Positions 1 through 7,567 are shown, counted from the first letter of the stretch. The stretch is 9,920 nt of DNA from Flavobacteriales bacterium UBA4011 (GCA_002384725.1 DGBF01000055.1:8034-17953), one strand, 5' to 3'. Program-made: numbers and translations. The notes: a model not told the origin generated them from the sequence alone.

Positions 1-467
1 GGAATGAAAGCAAAAAAAACGAAGCAGATGCTTTTGATAAAGTTATAATATCTCCAGGGTCAGGTTTGCCTAATCAAAGATTAGGAATGATGACTGTTTT
101 ACAGGAAAACATGGATAAAAAGCCAATTTTAGGTGTTTGCCTAGGTATGCAAGCATTAGTTGAAGTTACAGGAGGCAAAATATTCATTCAAGAAATAGTG
201 AAGCATGGTCTGCAAGAAACGATTGATCGGGAGGGTGAATCCAAGTTATTAAATGGTGTTTCAGCCCATTTTGAAGTTGGCTTGTATCACTCTTGGGCCG
301 TTGATATTGAGGATTCTAGAGAATGGAACGTTACATCTAGATCGGAGAGTGGAATTATTATGTCTATTGAATCGAACGAAAGACCACTTTTTGGTGTTCA
401 ATTTCATCCAGAAAGCATAATGACCTCAGAGGGTAAAAAAATACTAGAGAACTTTTTGGCGCAGTAA
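1..467 (+). CDS. Glutamine amidotransferase, anthranilate/aminodeoxychorismate synthase component II (5' partial)
   Basis: The frame is open from base 3 to the TAA at 465-467, so about 154 residues of a family usually near 190 are present and the start lies beyond the left edge. It is a class I glutamine amidotransferase that hydrolyses glutamine and passes ammonia to a chorismate-using partner, in tryptophan or folate synthesis. Visible marks are SPGSGLP (normally SPGPGxP) near the left edge, the nucleophile loop GVCLGMQ with Cys at 138-140, and FHPES with catalytic His at 405-407 and Glu at 411-413. The sequence after it (IMTSEGKKIL) is typical of TrpG/PabA rather than of HisH, GuaA or CarA. 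The usual GHQ after the nucleophile is GMQ here. No synthase partner is in the window, so TrpG and PabA cannot be told apart. Confidence 0.88.
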   Translation, partial: NESKKNEADAFDKVIISPGSGLPNQRLGMMTVLQENMDKKPILGVCLGMQALVEVTGGKIFIQEIVKHGLQETIDREGESKLLNGVSAHFEVGLYHSWAVDIEDSREWNVTSRSESGIIMSIESNERPLFGVQFHPESIMTSEGKKILENFLAQ

Positions 468-498
468 TTGTATTTCGGTGGTGAAAAGTCTATTTTTA
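468..498 (+). promoter_or_regulatory. Probable Bacteroidota-type promoter for the DUF2147 gene
   Basis: TTG at 468-470 is followed after 20 bases by TATTTTTA at 491-498, which matches the Bacteroidota -7 consensus TAnnTTTG except in the last base. The predicted start of transcription lies some 25-30 bases before the ATG at 532. The -33 TTG lies directly after the stop codon of the upstream gene. One-mismatch sites occur by chance in AT-rich DNA, so this is suggestive only. Confidence 0.35.
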
Positions 499-531
499 TG
501 CAACTATAAACAAAAATTAAAATAGTTTAAA

Positions 532-963
532 ATGAAAAAATTAATTGTATTAACGCTTGCTGTTATGTTTAACGTAATGACATTTGCTCAATCTAGTATT
601 GGGAAATGGGTAACCATTGATGATAAAACTAACAAGAAAAAATCCATTGTCGAGTTGTACAAAGAAGGCGATAAAATGTATGGTAAAATCATCTATCTCT
701 ATCCTAGAGAAGGCAGAGAGCCTAATGCAAAGTGCGACAAATGTACTGACGATAGAAAAGGAGAACCATTGGTTGGTCTTCAAATAGTTCGTGAGTTGAC
801 ATGGAATGGTGGAGCTTGGGAAGGCGGTACAATAGTTGATCCTGAAACAGGTAAAATATATACGCTCAAAATGTGGGTAGATTCTAAAAATCCAGATAAA
901 TTAAATGTTCGCGGATATATCGGACCATTCTTTCGCACGCAAACTTGGGTGAAAGTGAAGTAA
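532..963 (+). CDS. Secreted DUF2147 family protein
   Basis: This 143-residue protein has a signal peptide at residues 1-19 (Lys-Lys, a hydrophobic stretch, then TFAQ) followed by one DUF2147 domain filling the rest. Family marks are the opening IGKWVTIDD, the ELYKEGDKMYGKI strand, the cysteine pair CDKC (residues 68 and 71) before KGEPLVGL, then WNGGAWEGGTIVDPETGK and the C-terminal VRGYIGPFFRTQTW. Members are small exported beta-rich proteins, widespread in Bacteroidota and Proteobacteria, with no established biochemical role; the conserved CxxC could hold a metal or a disulfide, which is inference. The ATG at 532 is chosen because it gives a complete signal peptide. The gene appears monocistronic, with a probable promoter at 468-498 and a strong terminator after it. 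Confidence 0.9.
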   Translation: MKKLIVLTLAVMFNVMTFAQSSIGKWVTIDDKTNKKKSIVELYKEGDKMYGKIIYLYPREGREPNAKCDKCTDDRKGEPLVGLQIVRELTWNGGAWEGGTIVDPETGKIYTLKMWVDSKNPDKLNVRGYIGPFFRTQTWVKVK

Positions 964-983
964 TACTTCAACCGAAAATGTTT

Positions 984-1015
984 AAACCGTCAGTTTTTTA
1001 ATTGGCGGTTTTTTT
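984..1015 (+). terminator. Rho-independent terminator after the DUF2147 gene
   Basis: A 9-bp stem (AAACCGTCA at 984-992 with TGGCGGTTT at 1003-1011, one G-U pair) closes a 10-base T-rich loop and runs into seven T at 1009-1015. The T-tract overlaps the stop codon (1014-1016) of the convergent minus-strand gene. On the minus strand the same stem is followed by a poorer T-run (TTTAAACATTTT), so it may work weakly in both directions. Confidence 0.85.
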
Positions 1016-2204
1016 ATGGATTAAAGTTCCGATAATGATTTTTTTCGAAAAACTCATATTCATAACAATATTTTGTTAATCGTTCGGAAAATTTAAATTT
1101 TCGAGCAGGATAGAAATTTGAGTCATATCCGTTATTACCTATCACAGCATTTGAGGAGGCATTTTGATTAGCTTCTGCCAAACTGTCTTTTTTCGCATTT
1201 TCCAACAAAGCTTCTGGCGAATTATCTATTTCCCAATAATCACAATACGCAGATTCTACTAATCCATCCGAAGGACGAATAACCCAATCATTGTATTTTG
1301 GAGGAGTAATATTATTTTGGATAGGCAAATGCCAACTGCAAGAGTATCCTCTCATTTGACCAAAATAATCTTGAGGAATAGGTTGTGTGAAATCTTCACC
1401 ATCAACAAAATACATGCAGTTGTCACTCAAAGGTAAATCAAGAAAATAGGGATGTTTAAAAATATTTTCATCCGCCATTTCTATAAAATTTATTTCGAAA
1501 CTCCCCGAGCCCGTTATAGAATGTTCGACTAAATACACTTTGTTTGGGTCATAATCCGTTTTAAATGGCGAATCATAATAATTGGAGATGGGAGCAACAT
1601 AGTTACTATTCGTTTCGCCTAAATAATTGACACTAAAAATAATGGGATACATTCCTTCTTTCACAGGTTTCCCAAGGAAGTTTTCATTGTAAAAGGCATT
1701 CCGTTCGTTTAAAATACTTCCTTGGATATGAGTAATCCTAACTTGATAGGAATAATATATACTCGTATCGCCCTTAGAATACATTCGATTGTGGTAATAT
1801 GTACTATCTGACTTTTGCAATTGCTCACCTCGCCAACGCTTATTGATAGCGAGAGTGGCGTTTCCTGGAAGGTTTAATTCTTTTGAAGAATAACAAATTC
1901 CATTTACATAATGTCGAGAGGATTCCGTTTGACCAGACGTATCTAATTTGATGTCATAAAGCGGCTCGTTTTTTTCATTTTTAATAATAATCCGACTTAC
2001 TTTTTTCTTTTTGTAAAAAGCGGGTTCTGAATTTTGAAAATGAATACGATCGTTCGTTCTATAATTATCCATGAATCTGTAACGATAATCTTGACTTGTT
2101 TCAAAACCAATGATATCGGCTTGCAAGGCAAATTGACCCCGTGGTTGCCCCTGAGCATTTAACGACAAAAAAATAATTAAACACGAAGCTATTTTTAGTA
2201 ACAT
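1014..2204 (-). CDS. Secreted protein of unknown function (396 aa)
   Basis: I do not recognise this family. The protein has a signal peptide at about residues 1-19 (MLLKIAS, a hydrophobic core, then NAQGQ) with no lipobox cysteine, so a soluble periplasmic or exported protein is likely. The mature part is rich in Tyr, Asn, Ser and Asp, with alternating strands such as VSRIIIKNEKNEPLYDIKL, KVYLVEHSITGSGSFEINF and NCMYFVDGED, suggesting an all-beta fold. Four of its cysteines lie at the end (YSCSW, AYCDYW, TKYCYEY) or mid-protein (NGICYSS) and might form disulfides. There is no type IX sorting tail, peptidoglycan-binding motif or recognisable enzyme signature. It lies 74 bases downstream of the OmpA-family gene on the same strand but has its own good promoter match in that gap. 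The ATG at 2204 fits both promoter and signal peptide. Confidence 0.8.
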   Translation of the reverse strand: MLLKIASCLIIFLSLNAQGQPRGQFALQADIIGFETSQDYRYRFMDNYRTNDRIHFQNSEPAFYKKKKVSRIIIKNEKNEPLYDIKLDTSGQTESSRHYVNGICYSSKELNLPGNATLAINKRWRGEQLQKSDSTYYHNRMYSKGDTSIYYSYQVRITHIQGSILNERNAFYNENFLGKPVKEGMYPIIFSVNYLGETNSNYVAPISNYYDSPFKTDYDPNKVYLVEHSITGSGSFEINFIEMADENIFKHPYFLDLPLSDNCMYFVDGEDFTQPIPQDYFGQMRGYSCSWHLPIQNNITPPKYNDWVIRPSDGLVESAYCDYWEIDNSPEALLENAKKDSLAEANQNASSNAVIGNNGYDSNFYPARKFKFSERLTKYCYEYEFFEKNHYRNFNP

Positions 2205-2238
2205 GAAATATTTGGTGTGATTATAATAAACGCAAAAT

Positions 2239-2270
2239 CAAATATAAAGTATTAATCATTTGGGAGCAAA
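2239..2270 (-). promoter_or_regulatory. Bacteroidota-type promoter for the 396-aa secreted protein gene
   Basis: Read on the minus strand, TTTG at 2270-2267 is followed after exactly 20 bases by TATATTTG at 2246-2239, a perfect match to TAnnTTTG. The predicted transcript begins about 30 bases before the ATG at 2204. The site fills the 74-base gap after the OmpA-family gene and implies that the downstream gene can be transcribed alone. Confidence 0.55.
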
Positions 2271-2278
2271 CAGACGTT

Positions 2279-3136
2279 TTAGATAAAAGCAAACTCTACC
2301 CGGCGATTATTCTGTTTGCCTTCTTTGGTATCGTTTCTATCGACAGGTTTTTTCTCTCCGTTGAATTCGATTTCGATTCGATACGCTGCTACACCTTGTT
2401 TTACGAAGTAAGCGATAATCGCCTCGGCACGTCGCTTCGATAAGTCATCATTATATGCGTCAGAGCCATCCGCATCGGTATTTCCAGTAACTCGGACTCG
2501 TAAATCACTGTGACCATTTACGACACGAACGATTCGGGTAAGGAAATCATTGTATTCTGGTCGTATAGTTGCTTTATCGTAATCGAAGTATATAGGCTGA
2601 AAAGCAAAGTTTTTTCGGTCTTCAGATCTTATTTCGGGAGCTTTCAATCCCATTTCTAGATCTTTTATTAATCCGTCGCGACTGCTGTGCGATGCTATGC
2701 TTGATTTGTCGCTAAACACATTCTTTGTTCTAAAAAGTATTACCTTGCCCGCATTCATTCGACAATCTGAACTCGTATAGTTGCCTTCAAGGTAACCAGT
2801 TTCAGAATTGTAGACCAAAGTACCTTTTAATTTACACCATGAAATTCTAGAGTTACCTTCTTTTTTGGTATAAGAAACATGTTTAAAATCAACTGTTTTG
2901 TCTTTCACAGTGCCGTATTGCTTTCCTATTGCATAAAATTCTGTCTTGTAGATTTCCTCACGTGTTCGACCAGAAGATTTGCCTAATTTGGTTTCTATTT
3001 CCATGAAAAACGGGTTCGATTGCGACATCACTTTGCCGTTTTGCACGAGAATTCCTTGCCATAATCCGTCCAGATCCGACTGACTAAAAGAAAGTGTCGG
3101 CAGCAGAAAAATTGATATGAATATGAGTATCCGCAT
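2279..3136 (-). CDS. OmpA-family outer-membrane/peptidoglycan-linking protein
   Basis: With the ATG at 3136 the product has 285 residues. A signal peptide (1-19, ending LSFSQ) is followed by a beta-rich domain (about 22-140, DGLWQGILVQNGK to GKVILFRT) resembling a small lipocalin-like barrel, a linker, and an OmpA C-terminal domain at about 179-285. The latter shows IYFDYDKATIRPE, the peptidoglycan-binding loop TGNTDADGSDAYNDDLSKRRA with the expected Asp near 221 and Arg near 235, and the closing NNRRVEF. This domain binds diaminopimelate in peptidoglycan and tethers the outer membrane. The frame extends to a TTG at 3223, but that start would put 29 residues before the signal peptide, and a possible promoter lies inside the extension, so I prefer 3136. 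It is divergent from the PIG-L gene. No eight-stranded membrane barrel is evident. Confidence 0.88.
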   Translation of the reverse strand: MRILIFISIFLLPTLSFSQSDLDGLWQGILVQNGKVMSQSNPFFMEIETKLGKSSGRTREEIYKTEFYAIGKQYGTVKDKTVDFKHVSYTKKEGNSRISWCKLKGTLVYNSETGYLEGNYTSSDCRMNAGKVILFRTKNVFSDKSSIASHSSRDGLIKDLEMGLKAPEIRSEDRKNFAFQPIYFDYDKATIRPEYNDFLTRIVRVVNGHSDLRVRVTGNTDADGSDAYNDDLSKRRAEAIIAYFVKQGVAAYRIEIEFNGEKKPVDRNDTKEGKQNNRRVEFAFI

Positions 3137-3191
3137 ACTTGTTATTCGTATAAACGCAAAAAATGTTCCAGATTGCATGAGAATATGATTC

Positions 3192-3224
3192 CTAAGATAA
3201 GTTAAAGCTAAATGCACCCTCAAA
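3192..3224 (-). promoter_or_regulatory. Possible promoter for the OmpA-family gene
   Basis: On the minus strand TTTG (3224-3221) is followed after 21 bases by TATCTTAG (3199-3192), one mismatch from TAnnTTTG. Transcription would begin some 50 bases before the ATG at 3136 and downstream of the alternative TTG start at 3223, which supports the shorter protein. The site lies in the 118-base divergent region shared with the PIG-L gene; I found no equally good promoter for the plus-strand cluster there. Confidence 0.3.
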
Positions 3225-3254
3225 TCTCCTTTAAAGTTTTGTTATTTTAGACCC

Positions 3255-5726
3255 ATGAATAAAATCTTCCCTCTTTTAGTTTTCTTTATCTCAACAATAA
3301 CGTTTGCTCAAAAACCAGAGCAATGGAGTTCATCCGAAATTTTCAAGAATCTTGAGAAACTGAATGTTCAAGCAAGAGTTTTATATCTCGCAGCGCATCC
3401 GGATGATGAAAACACGCGTTTCATAGCTTATTGCGCCAATAATAAATTAGCGGCAACGGCTTATATGTCACTGACAAGAGGTGATGGCGGACAAAACTTA
3501 ATTGGACCTGAACTACGGGAAGAGTTAGGTTTGATTCGTACGCAAGAGTTGCTCATGGCGCGTTCTGTGGACGGAGGAAGACAATTTTTCTCTAGAGCAA
3601 ACGACTTTGGGTATTCGAAAAATCCAGAAGAAACTTTCCGAATTTGGGACAAAGAAAAAGTCTTGGGTGATTTAATCTATGTTATTCGCGCTTTTCAACC
3701 AGACGTTATCGTATGTCGTTTTCCAGCGGATGGAGGCGGAGGACATGGTCATCATACCGCGTCAGCCATATTAGGAGACGAAGCATTTGATTTGGCAGCA
3801 GATCCTAATTCGTATCGGGAGCAATTGAAATCAGTAAAAGTATGGCAGGCTCGAAGACTCGTTACAAATACAGGTAGATGGTGGAACGATTCGATATCCG
3901 GAGATGATCCAAATGTCGTAACGGAGGATATTGGTCAATATGAAAGTTTATTGGGCACATCTTGTAATGAAATTGCGGCAAAAAGTCGTACGATGCACAA
4001 AAGTCAAGGCTTTGGTTCGACTGGGGTGAGAGGAGAGCAAATCGAATATTTTGAACATGTAAAAGGAGAAAAGGCGAGAAAGTCCTTGTTTGACGACATA
4101 GATTTCACATGGAAACGAGTAGATGGTTCAAAGTCGGTTCAGAAATTGATAGATAAAATCATCAAGAAATACGATTTACAGTATCCTGAAGCAAGTATAA
4201 CGGCGCTTTTCAAGTTGAGAAACGCGATGAAAAAGCTGGCAGATGAACCGCGTGTACAAGAAAAATTAAATGAAGTTGAGGAACTGATTTTACAATGTGG
4301 TGGCATTTATATCGAGGCGAAAGTTGACCAAAGAGCAGCCACAGGTGATGATTCAGTTCAATTAGATTTGGAGTTTATCGCCCGTCAAACAGATGGATTT
4401 CAAATAGAATATTACCGCTTACCTGAATTATCTTGGAATTATAACGGGACCATTCCTTTAGAAAAAAATAAAGTGGCAAATCGTACAGATAAGTTGAAGA
4501 TTCCACGAACGTGGGAAAAATCTAATCCGTATTGGTTGAAAAACAAAGGAACGCTCGGTGCTTATGCCTTGGACAGTCAATCAATGGTCCTTCAGCCGGA
4601 TAATGGTCCATCGGCATTTGTACATGTAGATCTACTATTCAATGGCGAGAAAATCACGATGAAGGTTCCGATTATTTACAAAGAAAACGATCCGGTAAAA
4701 GGGGAGGTCTACAAACCATTTTATTCCATTCCCGAAATTTCGGTGCGTTTGGAACAAGAGAATCTATTGGTCAAAAAAAGAGTGAAACAAGAAATAGATG
4801 TATATGTAAAAAGCAATGTTGAACGTTTTTCAGGATATTGGGTACTTGAGCTTCCTTTAGGTTGGGAAGTGGAAGAATTTGAAAAACAGGTAAATTACGA
4901 AACAAGCATCCGTGAGGAAATCAAATACTCGTTTACTTTAATTGCTGGAGATAACGCACAATCAGGCGTCTTTAGCCCAAAATTGGTAAAAGGTAATGGT
5001 ACCGTTTATGATAAAGAAATAAAGTTTATCGAATACGATCATATCCCAACTCAAGTCTATTGGAAACCATCAACGGTTCAATTGAATGTGGCAGATATTC
5101 AAAAAAGAGGACAAAAAGTAGCCTACTTTGAAGGCGCAGGGGACATGATTCCAGATGCTTTGCGTTTGGTCGGGTATACTGTCGATATATTTACAAGCGC
5201 CGATTTGTCGAGGATAAATGAATATGATGCCGTCGTTCTCGGGATTCGAGCTTTGAACACTAATTCGGAAATGGAATTTATACTACCAAAACTATTTGAT
5301 TACGTCAAACAAGGCGGAAATCTGATTGTTCAATACAATACAAGTCATCGTTTGGTTACTCATGATATCGCTCCCTTCAAATTGAAGTTAAGCAGAGACA
5401 GAGTTACAGATGAAACAGCTGAAGTCACTTTTTTGGCGCCAGAACATCCTGTATTGAATACACCAAATAAAATTACACAAGCCGATTTCGACAATTGGGT
5501 CCAAGAAAGAGGTTTGTATTTCCCAAATGAATGGAGCGACGATTTCACGCCTATATTGAGTTGTCACGACGAAGGGGAATTGCAGAAAGAAGGTTCTTTG
5601 CTGGTTGCCAAATACGGGAAAGGAAACTATATCTACACAGGACTTTCCCTCTTCCGAGAATTGCCAGTTGGTGTGCCGGGTGCATATAGGTTGTTGGTCA
5701 ATTTAATATCTTTAGGACATGAGTGA
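3255..5726 (+). CDS. Secreted PIG-L family (LmbE-like) deacetylase, 823 aa
   Basis: A signal peptide (1-19, ending ITFAQ) leads into a PIG-L/LmbE deacetylase domain at about residues 38-290. Its zinc site is visible: AHPDDE with His48 and Asp51, and GGGHGHHTAS with His164 and His167. The family hydrolyses N-acetyl groups from amino sugars such as GlcNAc conjugates; here it would act in the periplasm or beyond. About residues 490-590 look like an Ig/NEW3-type beta domain (EIDVYVKSNVERFSGYWVLE). Residues about 615-823 resemble a class I amidotransferase/ThuA fold (KVAYFEGAGDMIPDALRLVGY, QGGNLIVQYN, YGKGNYIYTGLSLFREL) but show no nucleophile cysteine at the expected turn, so this domain is probably non-catalytic. 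The size matches the long Bacteroidota form; minimal PIG-L enzymes are near 230 residues. Its stop codon overlaps the start of the small membrane-protein gene, so translation is probably coupled. Confidence 0.92.
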   Translation: MNKIFPLLVFFISTITFAQKPEQWSSSEIFKNLEKLNVQARVLYLAAHPDDENTRFIAYCANNKLAATAYMSLTRGDGGQNLIGPELREELGLIRTQELLMARSVDGGRQFFSRANDFGYSKNPEETFRIWDKEKVLGDLIYVIRAFQPDVIVCRFPADGGGGHGHHTASAILGDEAFDLAADPNSYREQLKSVKVWQARRLVTNTGRWWNDSISGDDPNVVTEDIGQYESLLGTSCNEIAAKSRTMHKSQGFGSTGVRGEQIEYFEHVKGEKARKSLFDDIDFTWKRVDGSKSVQKLIDKIIKKYDLQYPEASITALFKLRNAMKKLADEPRVQEKLNEVEELILQCGGIYIEAKVDQRAATGDDSVQLDLEFIARQTDGFQIEYYRLPELSWNYNGTIPLEKNKVANRTDKLKIPRTWEKSNPYWLKNKGTLGAYALDSQSMVLQPDNGPSAFVHVDLLFNGEKITMKVPIIYKENDPVKGEVYKPFYSIPEISVRLEQENLLVKKRVKQEIDVYVKSNVERFSGYWVLELPLGWEVEEFEKQVNYETSIREEIKYSFTLIAGDNAQSGVFSPKLVKGNGTVYDKEIKFIEYDHIPTQVYWKPSTVQLNVADIQKRGQKVAYFEGAGDMIPDALRLVGYTVDIFTSADLSRINEYDAVVLGIRALNTNSEMEFILPKLFDYVKQGGNLIVQYNTSHRLVTHDIAPFKLKLSRDRVTDETAEVTFLAPEHPVLNTPNKITQADFDNWVQERGLYFPNEWSDDFTPILSCHDEGELQKEGSLLVAKYGKGNYIYTGLSLFRELPVGVPGAYRLLVNLISLGHE

Positions 5727-5838
5727 GAACGAAAAACCACCTCTTTTTAAATCCTGGAAAGGCTGGTACGTCCTGTTAATCGGGTTTCTTGTCGTACAGA
5801 TTATTTGGTTTTTGTACTTATCTAATCATTTCTCATGA
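5719..5838 (+). CDS. 39-residue single-pass membrane protein, probable partner of the sodium:solute symporter
   Basis: The ATG at 5719 overlaps the end of the PIG-L gene by 8 bases, and the TGA at 5836-5838 overlaps the symporter ATG in an ATGA junction. The 39-residue product has a charged, proline-containing N-terminus (MSENEKPPLFKSWKGW), one hydrophobic helix at about residues 16-35 (YVLLIGFLVVQIIWFLYL) and a short tail (SNHFS). Overlap at both ends, and a frame open across the entire gap, argue strongly for a real gene. Established precedents are small membrane proteins encoded just before symporters of the same superfamily (yjcH before actP, yhdT before panF in E. coli). The Lys-rich segment before the helix suggests N-terminus inside by the positive-inside rule. 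A role in assembly or gating of the symporter is inference. It is not evidently DUF485 or DUF4212, which are longer. Confidence 0.75.
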   Translation: MSENEKPPLFKSWKGWYVLLIGFLVVQIIWFLYLSNHFS

Positions 5839-7556
5839 GTGGAATAGATTGGACAGTATTAATCGGAACCTTGTTGTTCATCGTCATCTACGGTGTTTGG
5901 AAAACACGCGGAAGTACGGATCTCAAAGGGTATCTCAAAGGTAATAACGACGCCAAATGGTGGGCAATTGGTATTTCCATAATGGCCACACAAGCCTCAG
6001 CAATTACTTTTCTTTCTACGCCAGGACAAGCTTATACCGAGGGGATGGGTTTCATCCAATTTTACTTCGGTTTGCCCATCGCTATGATTATCCTAAGCGT
6101 CACTTTTATTCCCATTTATTATAAGCTAAAAGTTTACACGGCTTATGAGTTTCTTGAAACTAGATTTGATTTAAAAACTAGGACGTTAGCGGCAATGTTA
6201 TTCCTGATTCAAAGAGGATTAGCCGCAGGGATAACCATTTATGCACCAGCGATTATTTTATCTTCTTTACTTCATTGGGACTTAACTTTGACGAATATTT
6301 TCATTGGTGTTTTGGTGATTATTTATACCGTTTCAGGCGGAACGAAAGCTGTTACCCAAACCCAGAAACAGCAAATGATGGTTATGATGGGAGGGATGAT
6401 CGTTGCTGGAATCATCGTGTTGCAAATGCTCCCACCCGAATTAAGCATGTCTGATACCTTGCAAGTTGCTGGTTCGTCGGGTAAATTGAATTTGGTTTCC
6501 TTCGATTTTGATTTGGAAAATCGATACAACATTTGGTCAGGAATGACGGCTGCTGTATTCTTGTTTATGTCTTACTTTGGTACGGATCAATCACAGGTAC
6601 AACGCTACTTGACAGGTAAATCATTGGCGCAAAGCCGTTTGGGATTGATAATGAATGGTTTGTTAAAAATCCCAATGCAGTTCATCATTTTGTTTATTGG
6701 TGTTTTGGTGTTCGTTTTCTACCAATTCAATCAAGCTCCATTATTCTTCAATAAAACTGGAACCGAAAAAGTTATTGAGTCGAAATATGCCGCTAAGTAT
6801 CATGATTTGGAGCAAGACTACCAATTGCTTTTTGATAAGAAAAAGGATGTTGTTTCTAGCCTAGTGGCTGCGAATCAAGCTGGCGAAACAGATTTGATGA
6901 AGGTGCACCAACAAACGCTTCAGCAATATCAAAAACAAGAAGTGGTTTTGAGAGAATCGGCCAAAGAGCTGATAAATAAGGCAGATAATAGCATCGAAAC
7001 GAACGACAAAGATTACATTTTCATGAATTTTGTCATGGATTATATGCCAATCGGAATGATAGGATTGTTGTTTGCTGTCATGTTCAGCGCAGCCATGTCG
7101 AGCACGGCCAGTGAATTAAACGCATTAGCCACAACGACTACCATAGATTTATATAAACGATCTGTAAAGCCGAAAGAGAATGAAAAGCATTATTTAAAAT
7201 CATCCAAAATGTTCACCTTATTGTGGGGAATTCTGGCCATCACATTTGCTACAACCGCTTCCTTGTTCGAGAATTTAATCCAAGCCGTAAACATACTTGG
7301 TTCCTTGTTCTACGGGACAATCTTAGGGATTTTCCTAGTCGCATTTTATGTTAAAAAAGTCAAAGGAAATGCTGTCTTTATCGCCGCTATTTTAAGTGAG
7401 ATTTGTGTTTTAGCCATTCATTTTTTAAACGAATATAATATAGCACCATCCTTCCTAGAAATGGGGTATTTGTGGTACAATTTGGTTGGATGTATACTGG
7501 TTATCGTATTTGGATTGGCGCTGTCTTTTGGAAAAAAAGAGGTAAATTGTAAATAA
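5835..7556 (+). CDS. Sodium:solute symporter (SSS/SLC5 family), 573 aa
   Basis: This is a polytopic inner-membrane transporter of the LeuT-fold SSS family, which couples Na+ entry to uptake of sugars, acids or amino acids. About 13 hydrophobic segments can be counted, the first at residues 5-22 and the last at about 545-565. Family marks are WAIGISIMATQASAITFL with TPGQAY (41-67), SGGTKAVTQTQKQQ (167-180, where many members have TDxxQ), GTDQSQVQRYLTGKS (249-263), and the Na+-site helix FSAAMSSTASELNALATT (417-434). A hydrophilic stretch of roughly 95 residues (about 300-395), rich in Glu, Gln, Lys and Ala and probably helical, separates two membrane segments just before that helix. By analogy with vSGLT it would face the periplasm. 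The start overlaps the 39-aa gene by 4 bases. The substrate is unknown; its place after an exported deacetylase hints at a deacetylated sugar or acetate. Confidence 0.93.
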   Translation: MSGIDWTVLIGTLLFIVIYGVWKTRGSTDLKGYLKGNNDAKWWAIGISIMATQASAITFLSTPGQAYTEGMGFIQFYFGLPIAMIILSVTFIPIYYKLKVYTAYEFLETRFDLKTRTLAAMLFLIQRGLAAGITIYAPAIILSSLLHWDLTLTNIFIGVLVIIYTVSGGTKAVTQTQKQQMMVMMGGMIVAGIIVLQMLPPELSMSDTLQVAGSSGKLNLVSFDFDLENRYNIWSGMTAAVFLFMSYFGTDQSQVQRYLTGKSLAQSRLGLIMNGLLKIPMQFIILFIGVLVFVFYQFNQAPLFFNKTGTEKVIESKYAAKYHDLEQDYQLLFDKKKDVVSSLVAANQAGETDLMKVHQQTLQQYQKQEVVLRESAKELINKADNSIETNDKDYIFMNFVMDYMPIGMIGLLFAVMFSAAMSSTASELNALATTTTIDLYKRSVKPKENEKHYLKSSKMFTLLWGILAITFATTASLFENLIQAVNILGSLFYGTILGIFLVAFYVKKVKGNAVFIAAILSEICVLAIHFLNEYNIAPSFLEMGYLWYNLVGCILVIVFGLALSFGKKEVNCK

Positions 7557-7567
7557 ATCTTAGAGGT

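Noticed and set aside
550..971. Minus-strand frames of 77 and 63 residues opposite the DUF2147 gene
   Set aside because: They are shadows of a clear DUF2147 reading frame with a signal peptide.
3137..3254. Promoter for the plus-strand PIG-L cluster in the divergent gap
   Set aside because: The best candidates (AAGTTTTG at about 3234-3241, TAAGTTAA at about 3198-3205) deviate in important bases or lack a -33 partner at the right distance.
3461..3652. Minus-strand 63-residue frame in the PIG-L gene; likewise 5360-5548 and 6323-6532
   Set aside because: Each is antisense to conserved coding sequence and has no independent evidence.
7562..7566. AGAGG as a Shine-Dalgarno site for the propeller gene
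   Set aside because: It ends one base before the ATG, too close for normal use, and the next in-frame Met would cut into the signal peptide.
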